DNA of 64,000 nt from Metopolophium dirhodum. Taxonomy: Eukaryota; Arthropoda; Insecta; Hemiptera; Aphididae. Positions 43,133-52,253 of this stretch are shown one piece after another. The stretch is from contig NC_083560.1 of assembly GCF_019925205.1 (NCBI RefSeq), positions 56,218,270 through 56,282,269 on the forward strand, given 5' to 3'. The first letter of the stretch is position 1; each line of letters starts with the position of its first letter. The notes below the pieces were generated by a model. It did not search any database. It was not told the DNA's origin and saw only the letters and a list, made by a program, of their open reading frames with translations. The translations under genes and the position numbers were made by a program.

Positions 43133-46100
43133 CGCGTATAAATAAATGACAGTGATTAACGGAAAGTCGTGTTCTGTCACGGTGAACGAGTACGAGCGAC
43201 GGCGGCGGGATTAGGGTCGGCCGACCGTGAATGTTTCCCGGGCGCGCGTATATATGTACAGAAAGGGTTATCGGGTCCCGTGCGTATTCCCTTTGCGTCG
43301 CACGCATGCACACACGCAAGCCGCGCGTATTATATACACACATACACTGTGCGATGTTTGTGCGCTCGAAACACAACAATGATCTTTGCTAATGATCACA
43401 AAACCGTGTGTTACTAGCCGACGAATGCCGCCGTGCACCGCGCCGCACATATAGCAAGGGTTGTGTGATGCTTGTATTCTTTCTCCCCCTGCAGCGCCAG
43501 ATCACGCGGCCGCGGTCCCTAATTTTGTTCTGCGCGAAATTGCTTTCGGAAAACTCAAGAGGGTGTCCAGATGTAATTGTCGTAAATTAACTTTTTTCAA
43601 GATCCCCTTGTTCGCCACCGCCGTCCGCCGCCACCCTTGTGTAATACGCGCGCACCAGCCACTTGAAACACATGCGTGCTCCCCGCGAACACAGGACTTT
43701 GGGATAAGTCCCTCAAGGGCATTCAGTAGTGGCCACAATATTAGAATAATTATAACATAAAAGGTTATTATTATATGACTTTCTATATGCGTGTAACAAG
43801 TAAAATTGCGTCACACACATATATTACCACGATATTTATGTTTATATATTCAAACGAAAAGCGAATCAAAACGATTCGGCCGTTGCTGGTATTATATCGT
43901 GTATGGTATATAATCGCTTTTGTGCTGCACCGTCGCAGGGTGGTGTAATATGCATTATTATTACACTCACCACGCCGCCGCAGCGCATAAATATTATATT
44001 TATGTGTGTTTATACCGGTGTCGACATAATAATAACAATAACAATAATAATAATATGACTTGACACGATTTTGGAATTTCTAATAAAAATATTATTATCC
44101 AATATCGGCGTACGCTGTGCCCCCGCGGTGTGATATCATAAGAAACCGAGCTCAATCCGCGCGCTGGAGATTATAAATTGCGGAAAACCACCATACTGCT
44201 GCACTGCTGCAGCTGCAGACCGAACGATATTAACCACATTTTTCATTCTCGTTGAACGGCGGTGATATTGTTCCGGGGGAGTAAAGAATGAGCTATTTCG
44301 CCCTCCGCACACACACACACACTTGTATATAACGCAACTGAGTAAAACCGGGACACGAGGTATATGCGTATATTGTATATATCTATATATAATATATATA
44401 TACGAGGTCGGAGGAGATATGGGAACATTCCTGGACACATTGCGGCCGAGATAGAATCTTTCTCTACAATAACAACGGAACGGTGGAAAAAGGGCCGCCG
44501 GAGGTGGCGGCGGCGGCGGTGGACGGCGGTCAAGCTTTTGTGTGTGATGGGTTCGCATAAAAGGCTCACCGCGGGCGCGGAGACCAATTCACCACGCCGC
44601 GCCGCACTACCCCCGCACCACCGAAAAGACCATTCTTGGTTGTTTGAATGGCCGTAAAATTTGTCCACCCGGATAAACGAGGGCCGGCAGTGTGGGCTGT
44701 GGGGAAAGGGGGGGTGGTTGAAGGGTGGTATATGGTCGTTTCGGACGGGGGACTACGGCGGCGGTGGCCTAGGTCGGCGGTAGAGAGGGATGTCGTTTTC
44801 CATATCTGGCCGGTCGGAGTCGAGTTGAGACCCGGAGATTACCCTCTTGTTTATGGCTGGATTTATTTTCCAATTTCTGTCTAAGATATACCGAGGCCTA
44901 AACGCTAATCTGGTATATATATATATATAAGTATACAACCGACAATGCGTTCGAGACGCGCCCGCGGTCGTGTATAGTGTGCGTGCGAGCGCGAGTATAA
45001 TATGCGTGCGACGAGCGCTATCGCGTACATATTATGTGTATATACTTCTCGTGTGAAAGGTACACATTATAATATATTTAATATTATATATTTCACACAT
45101 TCTCGATTTCCGACAACCGCCCATCTGTAATAATACGACATTAGTCAAATATACACATGATATATACGCCGTACAACGCGGCTGTGCCAGTTATCAACGC
45201 GTGCATAATTATACCCATACGTATACAATATTATTATGTATAATATATAAGTATCTGTGTATAGTGTTTATATATATATATATGCACGCGCGTTGTCGAG
45301 TATTCAATTTCGCGTTTTCATTAGCTGTATGCGTATTATTACACGCGTGTATATAATATAATATATAGGACCAAACGTTCAAACTAAACTGCACGAAAAA
45401 AAAAAAACATCAGGTACCTACGTTGGTTTTTCGTTTTTAAATTATTACGTTATAATTTCGTGAATACGGCAACCAATTAAAATGCGCGTACCTGCGGCAG
45501 AATCCATATGTATATATATAATTTACAAAATATACATGTGTACTAATGAGGAGGTACTGCGATATTTTATACTCGAGACCTTAAATAATTGTACATTACA
45601 CACGAATAAAATAAACGATGTGCGCGAGACTATAGGACGAAAATTATGATCGTATCAAAAATAATATTCCTACCCGTACGTGTATATTTGTATGTATGTA
45701 TAGTTACTGTGAGAATCATTAATCAAATACATGACCCGCTGTTGTCGTTAGTATATTACAATATAATACCTGTATATACACGTCGAGTTAACCATATTAC
45801 AGAAATCGCGTGTGGCACGAAATCAATTTTTCCTTCTTGTATTATACACACACACACATCCACCCATACACTCACTTTTTCAAACCAACTATTGATTACG
45901 TGAGAAAATGGGCTTAAAAACTATTCCCATATTGTCTATTCACGTTATTTATTATTTACCTATATAAGTAGGTACGTATCGACGCGTAAAAAATTTTTTC
46001 TCTATAAAATATTTCTGAAGACCTGCAGCGTGTTGTTAAAAAAAATGTGTGTGTGTTTAATATCTATACGGCAGTAGTATATTATTATCATTATTAATAC

Positions 46101-49100
46101 AGTTTACTATTGCTATTAATTTTCTATTTACTATGTAATTATTGTTGGTTTTTTTTATATAAACACTATAATTATATCGCGAATTGTGTTTTTAACCATA
46201 GACAACCGCTTTTACTTGAGTTGCTTAAAATTATTTATCCACGTAAAATAATAAAATATATACATTATTATTACTGTACACATATATATAAATTGTGGAA
46301 ATTAATTCATCAATTCGTTCGTGTAACCCAACTAATGTAATTAAAATGTAAATATTGTAATTTAAAAACAGCGATTAGGATAGCGCTTACGTCGATTTCT
46401 CAATGACAATGATCATTAATAATTGTAGGTACAGTAATCGCCCGAGACACGCTTTAAATAACTTATTCAAAACAAAAAAAAACAACCAAATATATATGGT
46501 GTAAAATCGCGTAGAATTAATTTAGCGTCTCTGCGGGAAAATATACTTTTGAGAAAAGTGTTTGAGTATAATTTGATTTGATTGTATTTACTAATATTGT
46601 ATTGTATCTATACAATTCGTACATTACTCTGACGTTAGACACAACTTTTGAACATTCTAAATGAATGATAATCAAGTAGCCAACACTCAACATTTTACCT
46701 ACAATAGAGTTGACGATTTAGGTAATTGTATATATTTGTATAAAAAGCCGCAATGGCGTTCTGTTCATTTTTAAAACGAGAGTATATGAGTGGCGCTTTT
46801 TGTGAGGAATAGGCTTGCACTTCCGAGATTATTTTATTTATATTTTTTTAATCTGATAAGAGAACCAAATAAGAGGGAGGGGAGACTATTGATTTTGCAA
46901 TTAATGCAAAACGCGTGATAATGGAGTTGGACGAATACTTTTGCCCTGCTAATGACAAAGTTTTTTTTCAACACCCTTAATGCGAGGCTATATATATTGT
47001 GAGACAGGAGAGCGAATAGCTAGTGCTCCTGCAGCGACGTAGGGCGTCGTGGGCGAGGATTAAAAAGACATCGACTTGTCCGACGAATTAACACGATAAG
47101 AGGACGATCGGATTTCTCTCGCATCTATATATATTATATGTCTGTATATTATATATATACCCAACACCGGTATAGAATTCGCGTCCTGGAGATTTATGCG
47201 CGTTTCCCTGCTTAAGCTCGCGCGCTGAATAACGACGAGCCGATCGCGTCGCAGGACTTCATCTCCTCAGTCGCCCTCGCCAATTGTTTCAATATATTAT
47301 ATTAATAAGACTCTCTCTTGCCTATAAACGTGCCGCTCGCCCATGAGTTACTCTGCAGGTTGTGTTGCGCGCAGTTGAGCCCTCGAATGATTCTCTTTTT
47401 CGTTATTATACACTGTACTATATATATATATATTATATACGCGAATCGAAATATTAAAGAAATAAAAAGGGCCGGAAAATTAGGCGTCAAGCGAACAGCT
47501 GTTACGAGCGCGTTGATGGGGGTCGGGTCATATGTCAGGTCGGGGTTGTTAGGTCAGAACTATCGAGTTATGTGCACCGGGTGTTTGTAACGACTTCTCC
47601 TACTGGTGCACACCCCCACCTCTCTCCCACCCTCAAATGCTATTTACAACGTCTCTAATCGGCAAAAATACATTTAAACGCATATTATTTCGACCCTTAT
47701 TTTCGGGTTTTCTTTCGCGGAGGCGGCTGCGCAGCGTAGGTATGAGGTGCACATATACATGCAGGCTCGCGCTTTCTAAATTTAATAACCGACGCGCAAG
47801 CATTAAACAAAAAGCAATTCATCGGTTCAGAATAATAATATACGAAATCGTGTATTATGTATAGGCTCGTAACTCGAGACAAACAACGACGAGTTATCGA
47901 CCGAACTACGCGCGTACACAATATTTTCGTGTATTGAATTACGCCTCCGCGCGGTGTGTTTTCCGATGGCGGTAATCGATATTGGAAGTCTACAAAAGAT
48001 CGTAAACCATATAATATACGAATATCTACGAACGATTAAAACCGTATTGATATCACTGAGACGTAATATTTTTGCGCTTTGAAAACTACCGATAAACGCT
48101 GTTCGTTGCTATGATATTGTAATCCCAACCAATACACCTAATATTATATTATTTATTGTGTATTATATTATTTATTGTATATTATATATATATATATATA
48201 TATATTTATTAAATATGTATCTAATGCGATTGTTTTTTTGTTTGTTTCTACAGGTTTATAAATGCTCGACGGAGAATAGTACAACCTATGATCGATCAGT
48301 CTAACCGTGCCGGTAAGTCTCGAAACATTAATATAATAATATATACTTAGATATTATTACGATAGATGTACCTATATATCTCACACCCATTTATTATAAT
48401 ATTATTATCATCGTGTCATATATAATAATGTCGTTTGCGGCGCCGCGCAAAAACGTCGTAATTGTTATCCCGCAAAAGTTTTTGTTGGGATTTTTTTTTG
48501 TTTTCCCCCGTCGCGATATAGTCGTATAGTCGTCGTCGTCGTTGTTGTTCACAAGATACGCGGTAAATCGTTGGAATCAGGTGGCAGTGAGGCCGTGTAT
48601 ATGTATATACATATATATATATATAGGAAGACCGTCGTCGTCGTAAAGCAGAACGACTATTCGCGGGGGGTCGTAAACGCGCGGCGGTGGCGGCAAATTG
48701 TAATGTTTTCCGCGATGCACCTCAGGTCCAATTACGCGAATTTTCCAGCCCAGGTTTTTTTTCCTCTCTCTCGCGTGCACTTTCTCTCTCCCCCGTGCCT
48801 TATACCCCCCATTTTCAGTAGGTTTTTACGGCTATTCCGAGACGGTGGCACACAACTTTTGACTGGCAATTTCGAGGGGTTTTATGGCGCGATAAACTTG
48901 TTACGACATGCTTGATTTTCGTGCACCCTCTCTCGCGCGCCGAGCCGGTTACCGTTTTATTCCCGTTTAATGGAAATTTTATTTTTACTGCAAGTCATCT
49001 AGACCCTTTTTTTGATGATTGTCGTCTCCTCTCACCACGGCGCGCACGATCGTTTTAATTTTATTAGCAGCAAATTGCCTTTATACGACACTTTTGTTTT

Positions 49101-52100
49101 TATTTGCCCCCGTATAGCTGCACTCGGTGGTCTCCGTCCCCGTGCGGGTATGTATGTATACGTGAATGTGCAGCGCGCAACCACCGGGAAACAGTTACGG
49201 TCAAACAAACTATAAACCGACCACTCGCGCGTCCGTTATTATACTATAGCACTATATATTATATCTGTTTTAATCCTGAATCATTGACGTTAAATCGCGG
49301 CAGAGAAAAGGGTCGTTCCGTGACATGTAGGTACCTTAACTATCATATATATATATATATATATACACGACTGTCATCGTGAGACTTTATGTGGCACGCT
49401 TTTACATATAATATAATATGTATAGTTATAGGTATTATATATGATATAATATTGTATACGCGTCGTCCCCTATATTATGCGTGTTTTTTTTCTTTGGCCT
49501 ACGAACGGATTTCTAAAGTTACTCGATGTGTGCAGAATATATTGTAAATAAGAATGAGTAGTTTTTTACACAAATATATAATGTATATTATAATGCGTAT
49601 AACTTGTATACTCGAGCGTTACGTCGAAGTCGATCATAGTATAAAAATTATAATATACAGCTCTGACCCCTTAGCTGTGTACTGCGCTCAGTATAAAAGG
49701 GCCTCGATTCTATATTTCCGGTAGTATTCGAAAAAGAAATCTCCCGAAAGCTTTAACAAGACAAGTCTCGTTGGTCCGACCTCCCGTCCAAGTTTTTCCA
49801 CCCCTCATATATATAATATATATATTACGACCGACATTATTTTATACGTTTTACGAAGAAAAGAAATAAATGCGTACCGGATATAAAAACCACCAAACAG
49901 TGCTGTTCCGCCTCATCAACTTTGCTAGCGTATATATAGTCGTTCACTCCCGACACGATAACATTTCCTCGGACGTTTTGAAAATGCTTCGACCCCTTTT
50001 ATTTCGGTACATAGCTCACAAACTCTTTTCGCGTAATTTGGACGCATCATCATCATCATCATATATATATATATATTTAGAACATTTTTTGTCGTGCCAC
50101 ATCTCGCGAAAAAAAACGTTCTTGAAACTTTTCGAAAGCTTTAACCGAGTACCGAACGTACGCATCATTTGGTACATAATAATTTTACGATATACGATCT
50201 AATATAATATATATATTAAATTATATATAATACGAAAGTGAATATAATCTAAACGCGACCGAGGGTGGTAACAGCAGCGGTGGTAATAGGAGAAGTCGTA
50301 TATAATATACGGTTAAATATAGCATAGAAGTCGAAAAGAATATTAGGCAGCGATATCTATAATAGTATATATGAGGGATGGCGAGGATTGAGGGACAATG
50401 CTGTGCTGCAGCGCGGGTGTGCAAGGACATCTTGGATATATCTGCAGTGGGGTGGTGTTAAGAGTAATCTCTGTTAATATCCATTACCGTGTTTGCGCAC
50501 GGGGTGCTTCGTGAAAGCGAAGGGGAAACTTTTACTCGCTGGTTTATAACCGCGACGACTATTTAGAACCGTTCGTTTTGGCGATGATATTTCCGCGTCG
50601 TCAGGGCCCGCATGCAACCACCGTCGACGCACGATACGAGAGGCCATCACGGAGGAAAATGACATTATTATAATACTGACTTTTATACTGATTATATCGT
50701 CATCATCTCCGTTATTATTATTATTATTACTATATTATTATCATTATTATGATGATGGCGATGCACCGACGTTGATTTCGTGCCCGGTCGTGGTCCGTAT
50801 ATATAGCGGGCCAATTAAATTGCAATTCAAAAAAATCAGTCGCCGGGGGATTACATGGCTTTCCACTTTTCCGCCGTCGAGGTCCTAATCATTTCTATTC
50901 CCAAGAGCATTTCGCGCCCCGTCACTCGGCGGTGGCGTCGGTGGCGATGCTCTCGTGTGTGAAACGTTGTGTTGTGTACATGTCGCTTTCTGGTTTTTGT
51001 TCGGTTATATATTGTAGTATATATACGATTGCAGTACTATGAGTATAAATGTATAATATTATATGCGTGTGTATAACGTCTCGTGAAATATATATTATAT
51101 ATATTATTATTATTTTATTATTATTATTATTATTATACAGTGGACAAAACGGAGGACAGACGACACAAAAGCTTTTAGTGTCTCGTCCTCGGTGCAACGC
51201 CGTTTTTTATTATTAATAATATATTCCCGGGCTGTTGTTTTTCGTTTCGTTTAACGCTGTTAACATGACGTCGTGTCGTACGCTTTTAGCTGTATACATC
51301 TACCTTTTAAATTGACGTTTTTAACAACGACAGCAAAGAATTGCAACTGCAGCAGCAATCATCGTGGTCGCGCATATACGCGTATTCGTATATTATTATG
51401 CAGTTATATATTCCATAAAATATTCTGCTACCGCAATAGCGATTTACACGGGAATTTCTCCGGTGAGGCGAACGACCGCGTCCACACATGTCACACACAA
51501 ATAGGATATATGCCATATATATAATCACGGGAATTGGGAAGTACGGTAATGGCAGTGGTGTGGACAAGAAATAAATATATATATAAGGTATCTGGTATAC
51601 TTATATGTATAGGGACAACAATATATCTTGTCGCTAGAGGTGGTCCCTTCTCGTGTTTGGGGACAAGAAAAATGGACCTCGACCCCGAAGGGTCTGTGCG
51701 ACTGCAATCCGTCAATCCCCGGCAGTATCTGATAAGGAAAAAAAAGTGCTCGCTCTGGGACAGACCAAGTTTTCACCTCTTCCGCTGCCTGTAGTATAGT
51801 AATAGTTGTAATAGTAATGGTATAGTGGTAGTGTTTCCTTTAAGCGGCTATAAATTACTATTTCGTCCGTCCAAAGTCGTTTTTGCAGCGCGAAACGATC
51901 GCGGGGCGGTTTCTTTGCCATATCCTCGCCATCATATCGTCGTACCATATATCGTATTATTATAAAATAATATTATGTTATACGTAAAGAACACAATCGG
52001 GATATAAAAACCGATTCGTGACTTATTTGTATATATCGACGTGGTTGTTACTATTATTATTTTCTTTTTTGTTCCAGTATTCTCACCGCACGCCGGCCCC

Positions 52101-52253
52101 AGTGGAGCGTACAGCCCCGAGGCAGCCGGTCTCGGATACATGATGGACGGACAGTCTCAGATGCTCGCAGCGGCAGGTCACAGACCCCCGGGCGACCCGG
52201 CCTATCACAACGAATATCATCATTACCCGGCCCAATACTACGGTCATTTGTAG
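5081..52253 (+). CDS. hth: homothorax (Meis-family TALE homeodomain protein), 3' five coding exons, partial
   Basis: The coding sequence is join(5081-5212, 11004-11155, 26265-26341, 48254-48312, 52078-52253). The product is a nuclear TALE homeodomain transcription factor. Family members bind Extradenticle/Pbx through an N-terminal MEIS (HM) domain, carry it into the nucleus and form Hox cofactor complexes. The window encodes the cassette region, the acidic linker (GTGEDDDD), the full TALE homeodomain from KKNQKKRGIFPKVATN through NNWFINARRRIVQPM with the three-residue PYP loop, and the C-terminal tail ending QYYGHL. The phases 1, 0, 2 and 1 of the last four junctions all join without a frame break, and each donor fits GTAAGT or GTAAG. 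The MEIS domain and the start codon are not in this window, so they must lie upstream. Recognition rests on the homeodomain and on Hth-specific flanks (GKWC, GDASNAS, MIDQSNRA). Aphids usually carry one hth gene, but orthology to a named species cannot be checked here. Confidence 0.96.
6431..6444. promoter_or_regulatory. Inverted pair of TGATTG half sites
   Basis: TGATTGACCAATCA places two Pbx/Exd-type half sites (TGATTG and CAATCA) as an inverted repeat with a 2-bp spacer, in the intron following the cassette exon. CCAAT is also embedded in it. Function is inferred only. Confidence 0.25.
7056..7082 (+). repeat. (AT)n microsatellite
   Basis: An alternating AT run in intronic sequence, one of many short AT tracts in the window and among the longer ones. 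Confidence 0.9.
8505..8552 (+). repeat. (ATC)n microsatellite
   Basis: A near-perfect run of ATC/CAT triplets with one TTA interruption near the end. It lies in intron sequence, about 60 bp after a CT dinucleotide run. Confidence 0.95.
9552..9703. repeat. Inverted-repeat hairpin, 16-bp perfect arms
   Basis: AAACACATTAGGAAGG at 9552-9567 is matched by its exact reverse complement at 9688-9703, with a 120-bp loop. The arms continue imperfectly (GGGGACA outward on the left, GGG on the right). The size suggests a small MITE or a folded-RNA element. I see no convincing target duplication. Confidence 0.6.
10604..10692 (+). CDS. Candidate alternative terminal exon of hth (homeodomain-less isoform)
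   Basis: A possible acceptor TCACCTTCTGTAG ends at 10603. The following TG would complete the same split codon as the other exons at this point (phase 1). It then reads NLIATVHI and a 20-residue proline/glycine-rich end finishing GGGYKLYDP, with stop TAA at 10690-10692. The codons are strikingly GC-rich (GTG CCG CCG GCG TGG GTG AAC GGC GGC GGC) within AT-rich intron. ATTAAA at 10766-10771 could serve for polyadenylation. The stretch lies about 300 bp before the first homeodomain exon, so its use would yield an Hth protein without a homeodomain. Such isoforms exist in Drosophila, but I cannot align this peptide to them. Against it: a frame on the same strand and one on the opposite strand are also open over the GC-rich core, so it could be a conserved non-coding element. 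Confidence 0.33.
11004..11155 (+). CDS. hth: hth exon: acidic linker and homeodomain N-terminal arm/helix 1
   Basis: The acceptor is TTTTATACATAG ending at 11003 and the donor is GTAAG at 11156. The exon is 152 nt: two bases that complete a split codon, then 50 codons. It encodes DASNASVGSGDGTGEDDDD, a short Ser/Gly/Lys linker, and the start of the TALE homeodomain (NQKKRGIFPKVATNILRAW) to HLT. The basic run KKNQKKR is the N-terminal arm that contacts the minor groove and a likely nuclear localisation signal. Reading past the donor gives 12 extra codons and then a stop at 11189-11191, so retention of the next intron would truncate the homeodomain after helix 1. Confidence 0.97.
13549..13629 (+). 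repeat. (TG)n microsatellite, about 80 bp
   Basis: Uninterrupted TG dinucleotides for about 80 bp, giving spurious His-Thr open frames on the minus strand. It is likely to be length-polymorphic and Z-DNA-prone. Confidence 0.97.
17233..17270 (+). repeat. Harbinger left terminal inverted repeat, 38 bp
   Basis: Identical over 38 bp to the reverse complement of 21282-21319. It contains GTTTACATT (17239-17247), whose complement AATGTAAAC recurs just inside both ends, and CGAACG repeats that continue for about 150 bp inward. Together these look like transposase/accessory-protein binding sites. Flanked by TAA at 17230-17232. Confidence 0.95.
17294..17306 (+). repeat. Harbinger subterminal direct repeat, left copy
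   Basis: AATGTAAACAGTT here is repeated exactly and in the same orientation at 21228-21240 near the right end. Its core AATGTAAAC is also part of both terminal repeats (in reverse on the left). It is a candidate binding site for the element's proteins. Confidence 0.7.
17549..17884 (+). CDS. Harbinger accessory gene, exon 1 (MADF domain)
   Basis: 112 codons from ATG to GCT followed by GTAAGT. Holds the whole MADF-like domain. The reading frame stays open into the intron to 17947, but the splice gives a longer protein with a BESS-like motif. Confidence 0.88.
17549..20196 (+). CDS. MADF-BESS-like DNA-binding protein of the Harbinger element (343 aa)
   Basis: The coding sequence is join(17549-17884, 19501-20196). 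The ATG begins MDWTDEECLLLIDLFKARP. Residues about 8-100 are a MADF/Myb-SANT-like domain with the pattern L(I)DLF..RP.LWD, Y....K...YW.EIA, and KM..L..SYRRE. The donor GTAAGT at 17885 and acceptor TTCACAG ending at 19500 join in phase 0. Exon 2 adds a Gln/Lys-rich linker, a BESS-like helix pair at about residues 200-232 (FGEFIASKLEQF to LIFNAEL), and a Ser/Pro/Gln-rich tail; the stop is TAA. In animal Harbinger elements the accessory DNA-binding protein partners the transposase, aiding nuclear import and end recognition. AATAAA occurs at 20216-20221 and 20263-20268. The 1.6-kb intron contains transposase exon 2 on the opposite strand. Retention of the intron would give a 132-aa MADF-only protein ending at 17947. 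Confidence 0.88.
18329..19141 (-). CDS. Harbinger transposase exon 2 (DDE catalytic core)
   Basis: 271 codons including the stop TAA, starting LPTTQKEWLDV after the TTCTAG acceptor. It holds all three catalytic acidic residues and the terminal region with the LHNYLRKN motif. The whole exon lies inside the intron of the plus-strand accessory gene. Confidence 0.93.
   Translation of the reverse strand, partial: LPTTQKEWLDVARKYETTWNFPHCLGAIDGKHVQLQAPIGSGSDYFNYKSTFSIVLMAIVDADYNFLYANIGCQGRISDGGVFRNTSFFKKLEENDLRLPPEKNLNGREKAVPYVFVADEAFPLTVNILKPYPGSHEKGSIKRTYNYRLSRARRVVENVFGILSAVFRVLRKPMLLEPSKAELVITTCVYLHNYLRKNKSSRDAYSPPDFFDREVEGHNTVGSWRLETNNTLRPLERVGRRASRLAEENRNEFAEYFCGNGAVSWQTELA
18329..21048 (-). 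CDS. PIF/Harbinger DDE transposase (419 aa, two exons)
   Basis: The coding sequence is complement(join(18329-19141, 20602-21048)). The start ATG at 21048 (MSSSEDADD) is preferred over the longer open frame because that would need a GTG. Exon 1 carries a basic stretch (KKKQRKRRRWW) and the family helix-turn-helix region (ERLALTLRFLATGDSFASLS, SSISSIIPEVC). Donor AAG|GTAAAT and acceptor TTCTAG|TTACC join in phase 0. Exon 2 continues WNFPHCLGAIDGKH. The catalytic triad is visible as D178 (GAIDGKH), D268 (VADEAFP) and E306 (RRVVENVFG). Typical family motifs GSDYFNYK, FSIVLMAIVDA, GRISDGG, LHNYLR are all present. There is no frameshift or stop, and the length is normal for the family. TTTATT (AATAAA on the minus strand) at 18125-18130 could end the transcript. 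The 1.46-kb intron contains exon 2 of the accessory gene. Confidence 0.93.
19332..19395 (+). repeat. Possible dispersed-repeat fragment inside the Harbinger element
   Basis: CAGTGACGGATTTAGGGG followed by GCTTATAGCCTAGG resembles the ends of dispersed insect DNA-transposon repeats. It lies between transposase exon 2 and accessory exon 2, in intron for both genes. The boundary is not visible, and it may simply be part of the element. Confidence 0.25.
19501..20196 (+). CDS. Harbinger accessory gene, exon 2 (BESS-like motif and Ser/Pro-rich tail)
   Basis: Begins PDHSQLLEDT in phase 0 after the acceptor and ends at TAA after 231 codons. It lies inside the intron of the minus-strand transposase gene. 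The basic stretch KKIASKRKN is a possible nuclear localisation signal. Confidence 0.86.
   Translation, partial: PDHSQLLEDTTIIDNETTIGECMEETAGESQQPLQEQRKTFVSPKKIASKRKNANDSDKIMIQNLQNIMQDISDRRQSKKQKNDNTLFGEFIASKLEQFDDRTKTILQHQISTLIFNAELSYKFQPPTNQSQETSSSQIATSLPHLHSIYSIPPQSTAETYQASTSSSSMQSPYSALTPSPTHHSTFLTQPQSLDTYFSSSSSSPPLHSMPAALSQSPQPQYMPNNFTDNL
20203..20595. other. Harbinger non-coding spacer between accessory exon 2 and transposase exon 1
   Basis: AT-rich spacer with AATAAA at 20216-20221 and 20263-20268, which would end the plus-strand mRNA before the transposase exon on the other strand. Nothing coding is seen. Confidence 0.6.
20602..21048 (-). CDS. Harbinger transposase exon 1
   Basis: 149 codons from ATG at 21048 to the donor GTAAAT reading from 20601 downward. 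It encodes the basic N terminus and the helix-turn-helix-like DNA-binding region ending LQDYIK. Confidence 0.9.
21228..21240 (+). repeat. Harbinger subterminal direct repeat, right copy
   Basis: Exact copy of the 13-bp motif at 17294-17306. The two ends therefore share internal sites in direct rather than inverted orientation, making the ends functionally asymmetric. Confidence 0.7.
21282..21319 (-). repeat. Harbinger right terminal inverted repeat, 38 bp
   Basis: Perfect partner of the left terminal repeat, followed by the TAA target duplication at 21320-21322. The adjoining inner sequence again has CGAAC/GTTCG motifs and AATGTAAACAGTT at 21228-21240. Confidence 0.95.
23924..23958 (+). repeat. 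(ATT)n microsatellite
   Basis: About eleven ATT triplets in intron sequence, followed by a mixed ATA/AAT stretch to about 23980. Confidence 0.93.
26265..26341 (+). CDS. hth: hth exon: homeodomain TALE loop and helix 2
   Basis: The acceptor is TATTTTTTTTCCAG ending at 26264 and the donor is GTAAGT at 26342. The 77-nt exon encodes HPYPSEDQKKQLAQDTGLTI LQVNN plus two bases of the tryptophan codon. It contains the PYP signature that defines the TALE superclass loop between helices 1 and 2, all of helix 2, and the turn into helix 3. Its flanking introns of 15.1 kb and 21.9 kb make it a tiny exon isolated in about 37 kb of non-coding sequence. Confidence 0.97.
29071..29087. promoter_or_regulatory. 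Palindromic TTAATGC-TTG-GCATTAA homeodomain-type site
   Basis: Two TAAT-containing 7-bp arms form an inverted repeat with a 3-bp spacer in the hth intron, as expected of a paired homeodomain site. Binding is inferred only. Confidence 0.25.
36894..36922 (+). repeat. (TG)n microsatellite
   Basis: About 14 TG dinucleotides in intron sequence, the source of CVCVCV open frames. Confidence 0.93.
39200..40900. other. CpG-rich intronic block
   Basis: CpG and GC content rise well above the surrounding intron, with CGACGACGACG runs near 39668-39715 and GTCGTCGTC runs near 40690-40725. No open frame has a recognisable domain. It could be an enhancer, an internal promoter or simply repeat-driven composition. 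Boundaries are approximate. Confidence 0.4.
42100..44900. other. CpG-rich intronic block with alternating purine-pyrimidine tract
   Basis: A GC-elevated block with many CpGs, a long GT/GC tract (43066-43136) and GGCGG repeats near 44500-44530. Open frames overlap on both strands and lack homology features. Boundaries are approximate. Confidence 0.4.
43066..43136 (+). repeat. (GT)n(GC)n alternating purine-pyrimidine tract, about 71 bp
   Basis: GT dinucleotides from 43066 pass directly into GC dinucleotides at about 43124-43136 without breaking purine-pyrimidine alternation. This is the classic sequence class that forms left-handed Z-DNA under negative supercoiling. Confidence 0.95.
46893..46911. 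promoter_or_regulatory. Palindrome TTTTGCA-ATTAA-TGCAAAA
   Basis: Seven-bp inverted arms around an ATTAA core combine ATTA and ATGCAAA-like motifs typical of homeodomain and POU sites. It lies about 1.3 kb before the helix 3 exon. Function is inferred only. Confidence 0.25.
48254..48312 (+). CDS. hth: hth exon: homeodomain recognition helix 3
   Basis: The acceptor is TTTGTTTCTACAG ending at 48253 and the donor is GTAAGT at 48313. The 59-nt exon completes the helix 3 tryptophan codon (TG|G) and continues FINARRRIVQPMIDQSNRA plus one base. The composite WFINARRR is the DNA-contacting core. The isoleucine after WF is the TALE-class residue at homeodomain position 50. The intron within the tryptophan codon is a strong frame check, since the protein reads correctly only if both splice sites are exact. 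Confidence 0.97.
48313..52077 (+). other. hth last intron (3.8 kb)
   Basis: Runs from GTAAGT to TTTGTTCCAG. GC-rich stretches at about 48420-49200 alternate with AT-rich ones. It holds an (ATC)/(AT) tract near 50046-50078 and an ATT run near 51106-51136. No exon is supported. Confidence 0.85.
52078..52253 (+). CDS. hth: hth last coding exon: C-terminal tail and stop
   Basis: The acceptor is TTTTTTGTTCCAG ending at 52077. Two bases complete a valine codon, then 57 codons and the stop TAG at 52251-52253 follow. The tail includes FSPHAGPSGAYSPEAAGLGY MMDGQSQM, then HRPPGDPAYHNEYHHYPAQY YGHL. It matches the Gly/Pro/His/Tyr-rich C terminus of insect Hth, whose best-kept parts are GYMMD, HRPPGDP and the terminal YYG(Q)HL. 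The exon is GC-rich compared with the AT-rich sequence on either side, as expected for coding sequence here. Confidence 0.96.

Larger units (their letters stand above)
26342..48253 (+). other. hth intron between homeodomain helix 2 and helix 3 exons (21.9 kb)
   Basis: The largest intron in the window. I see no exon with family resemblance. AT-rich stretches alternate with CpG-rich blocks at about 27370-27960, 30240-30680, 39200-40900 and 42100-44900. Blocks that look constrained (balanced composition, few simple repeats) occur at about 32900-33130 and 33390-33680. Microsatellites at 36894-36922 and 43066-43136 account for Cys-Val and His-Thr open frames. The many overlapping open frames in the GC-rich blocks lack domains and reflect low stop-codon density. 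Confidence 0.8.
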
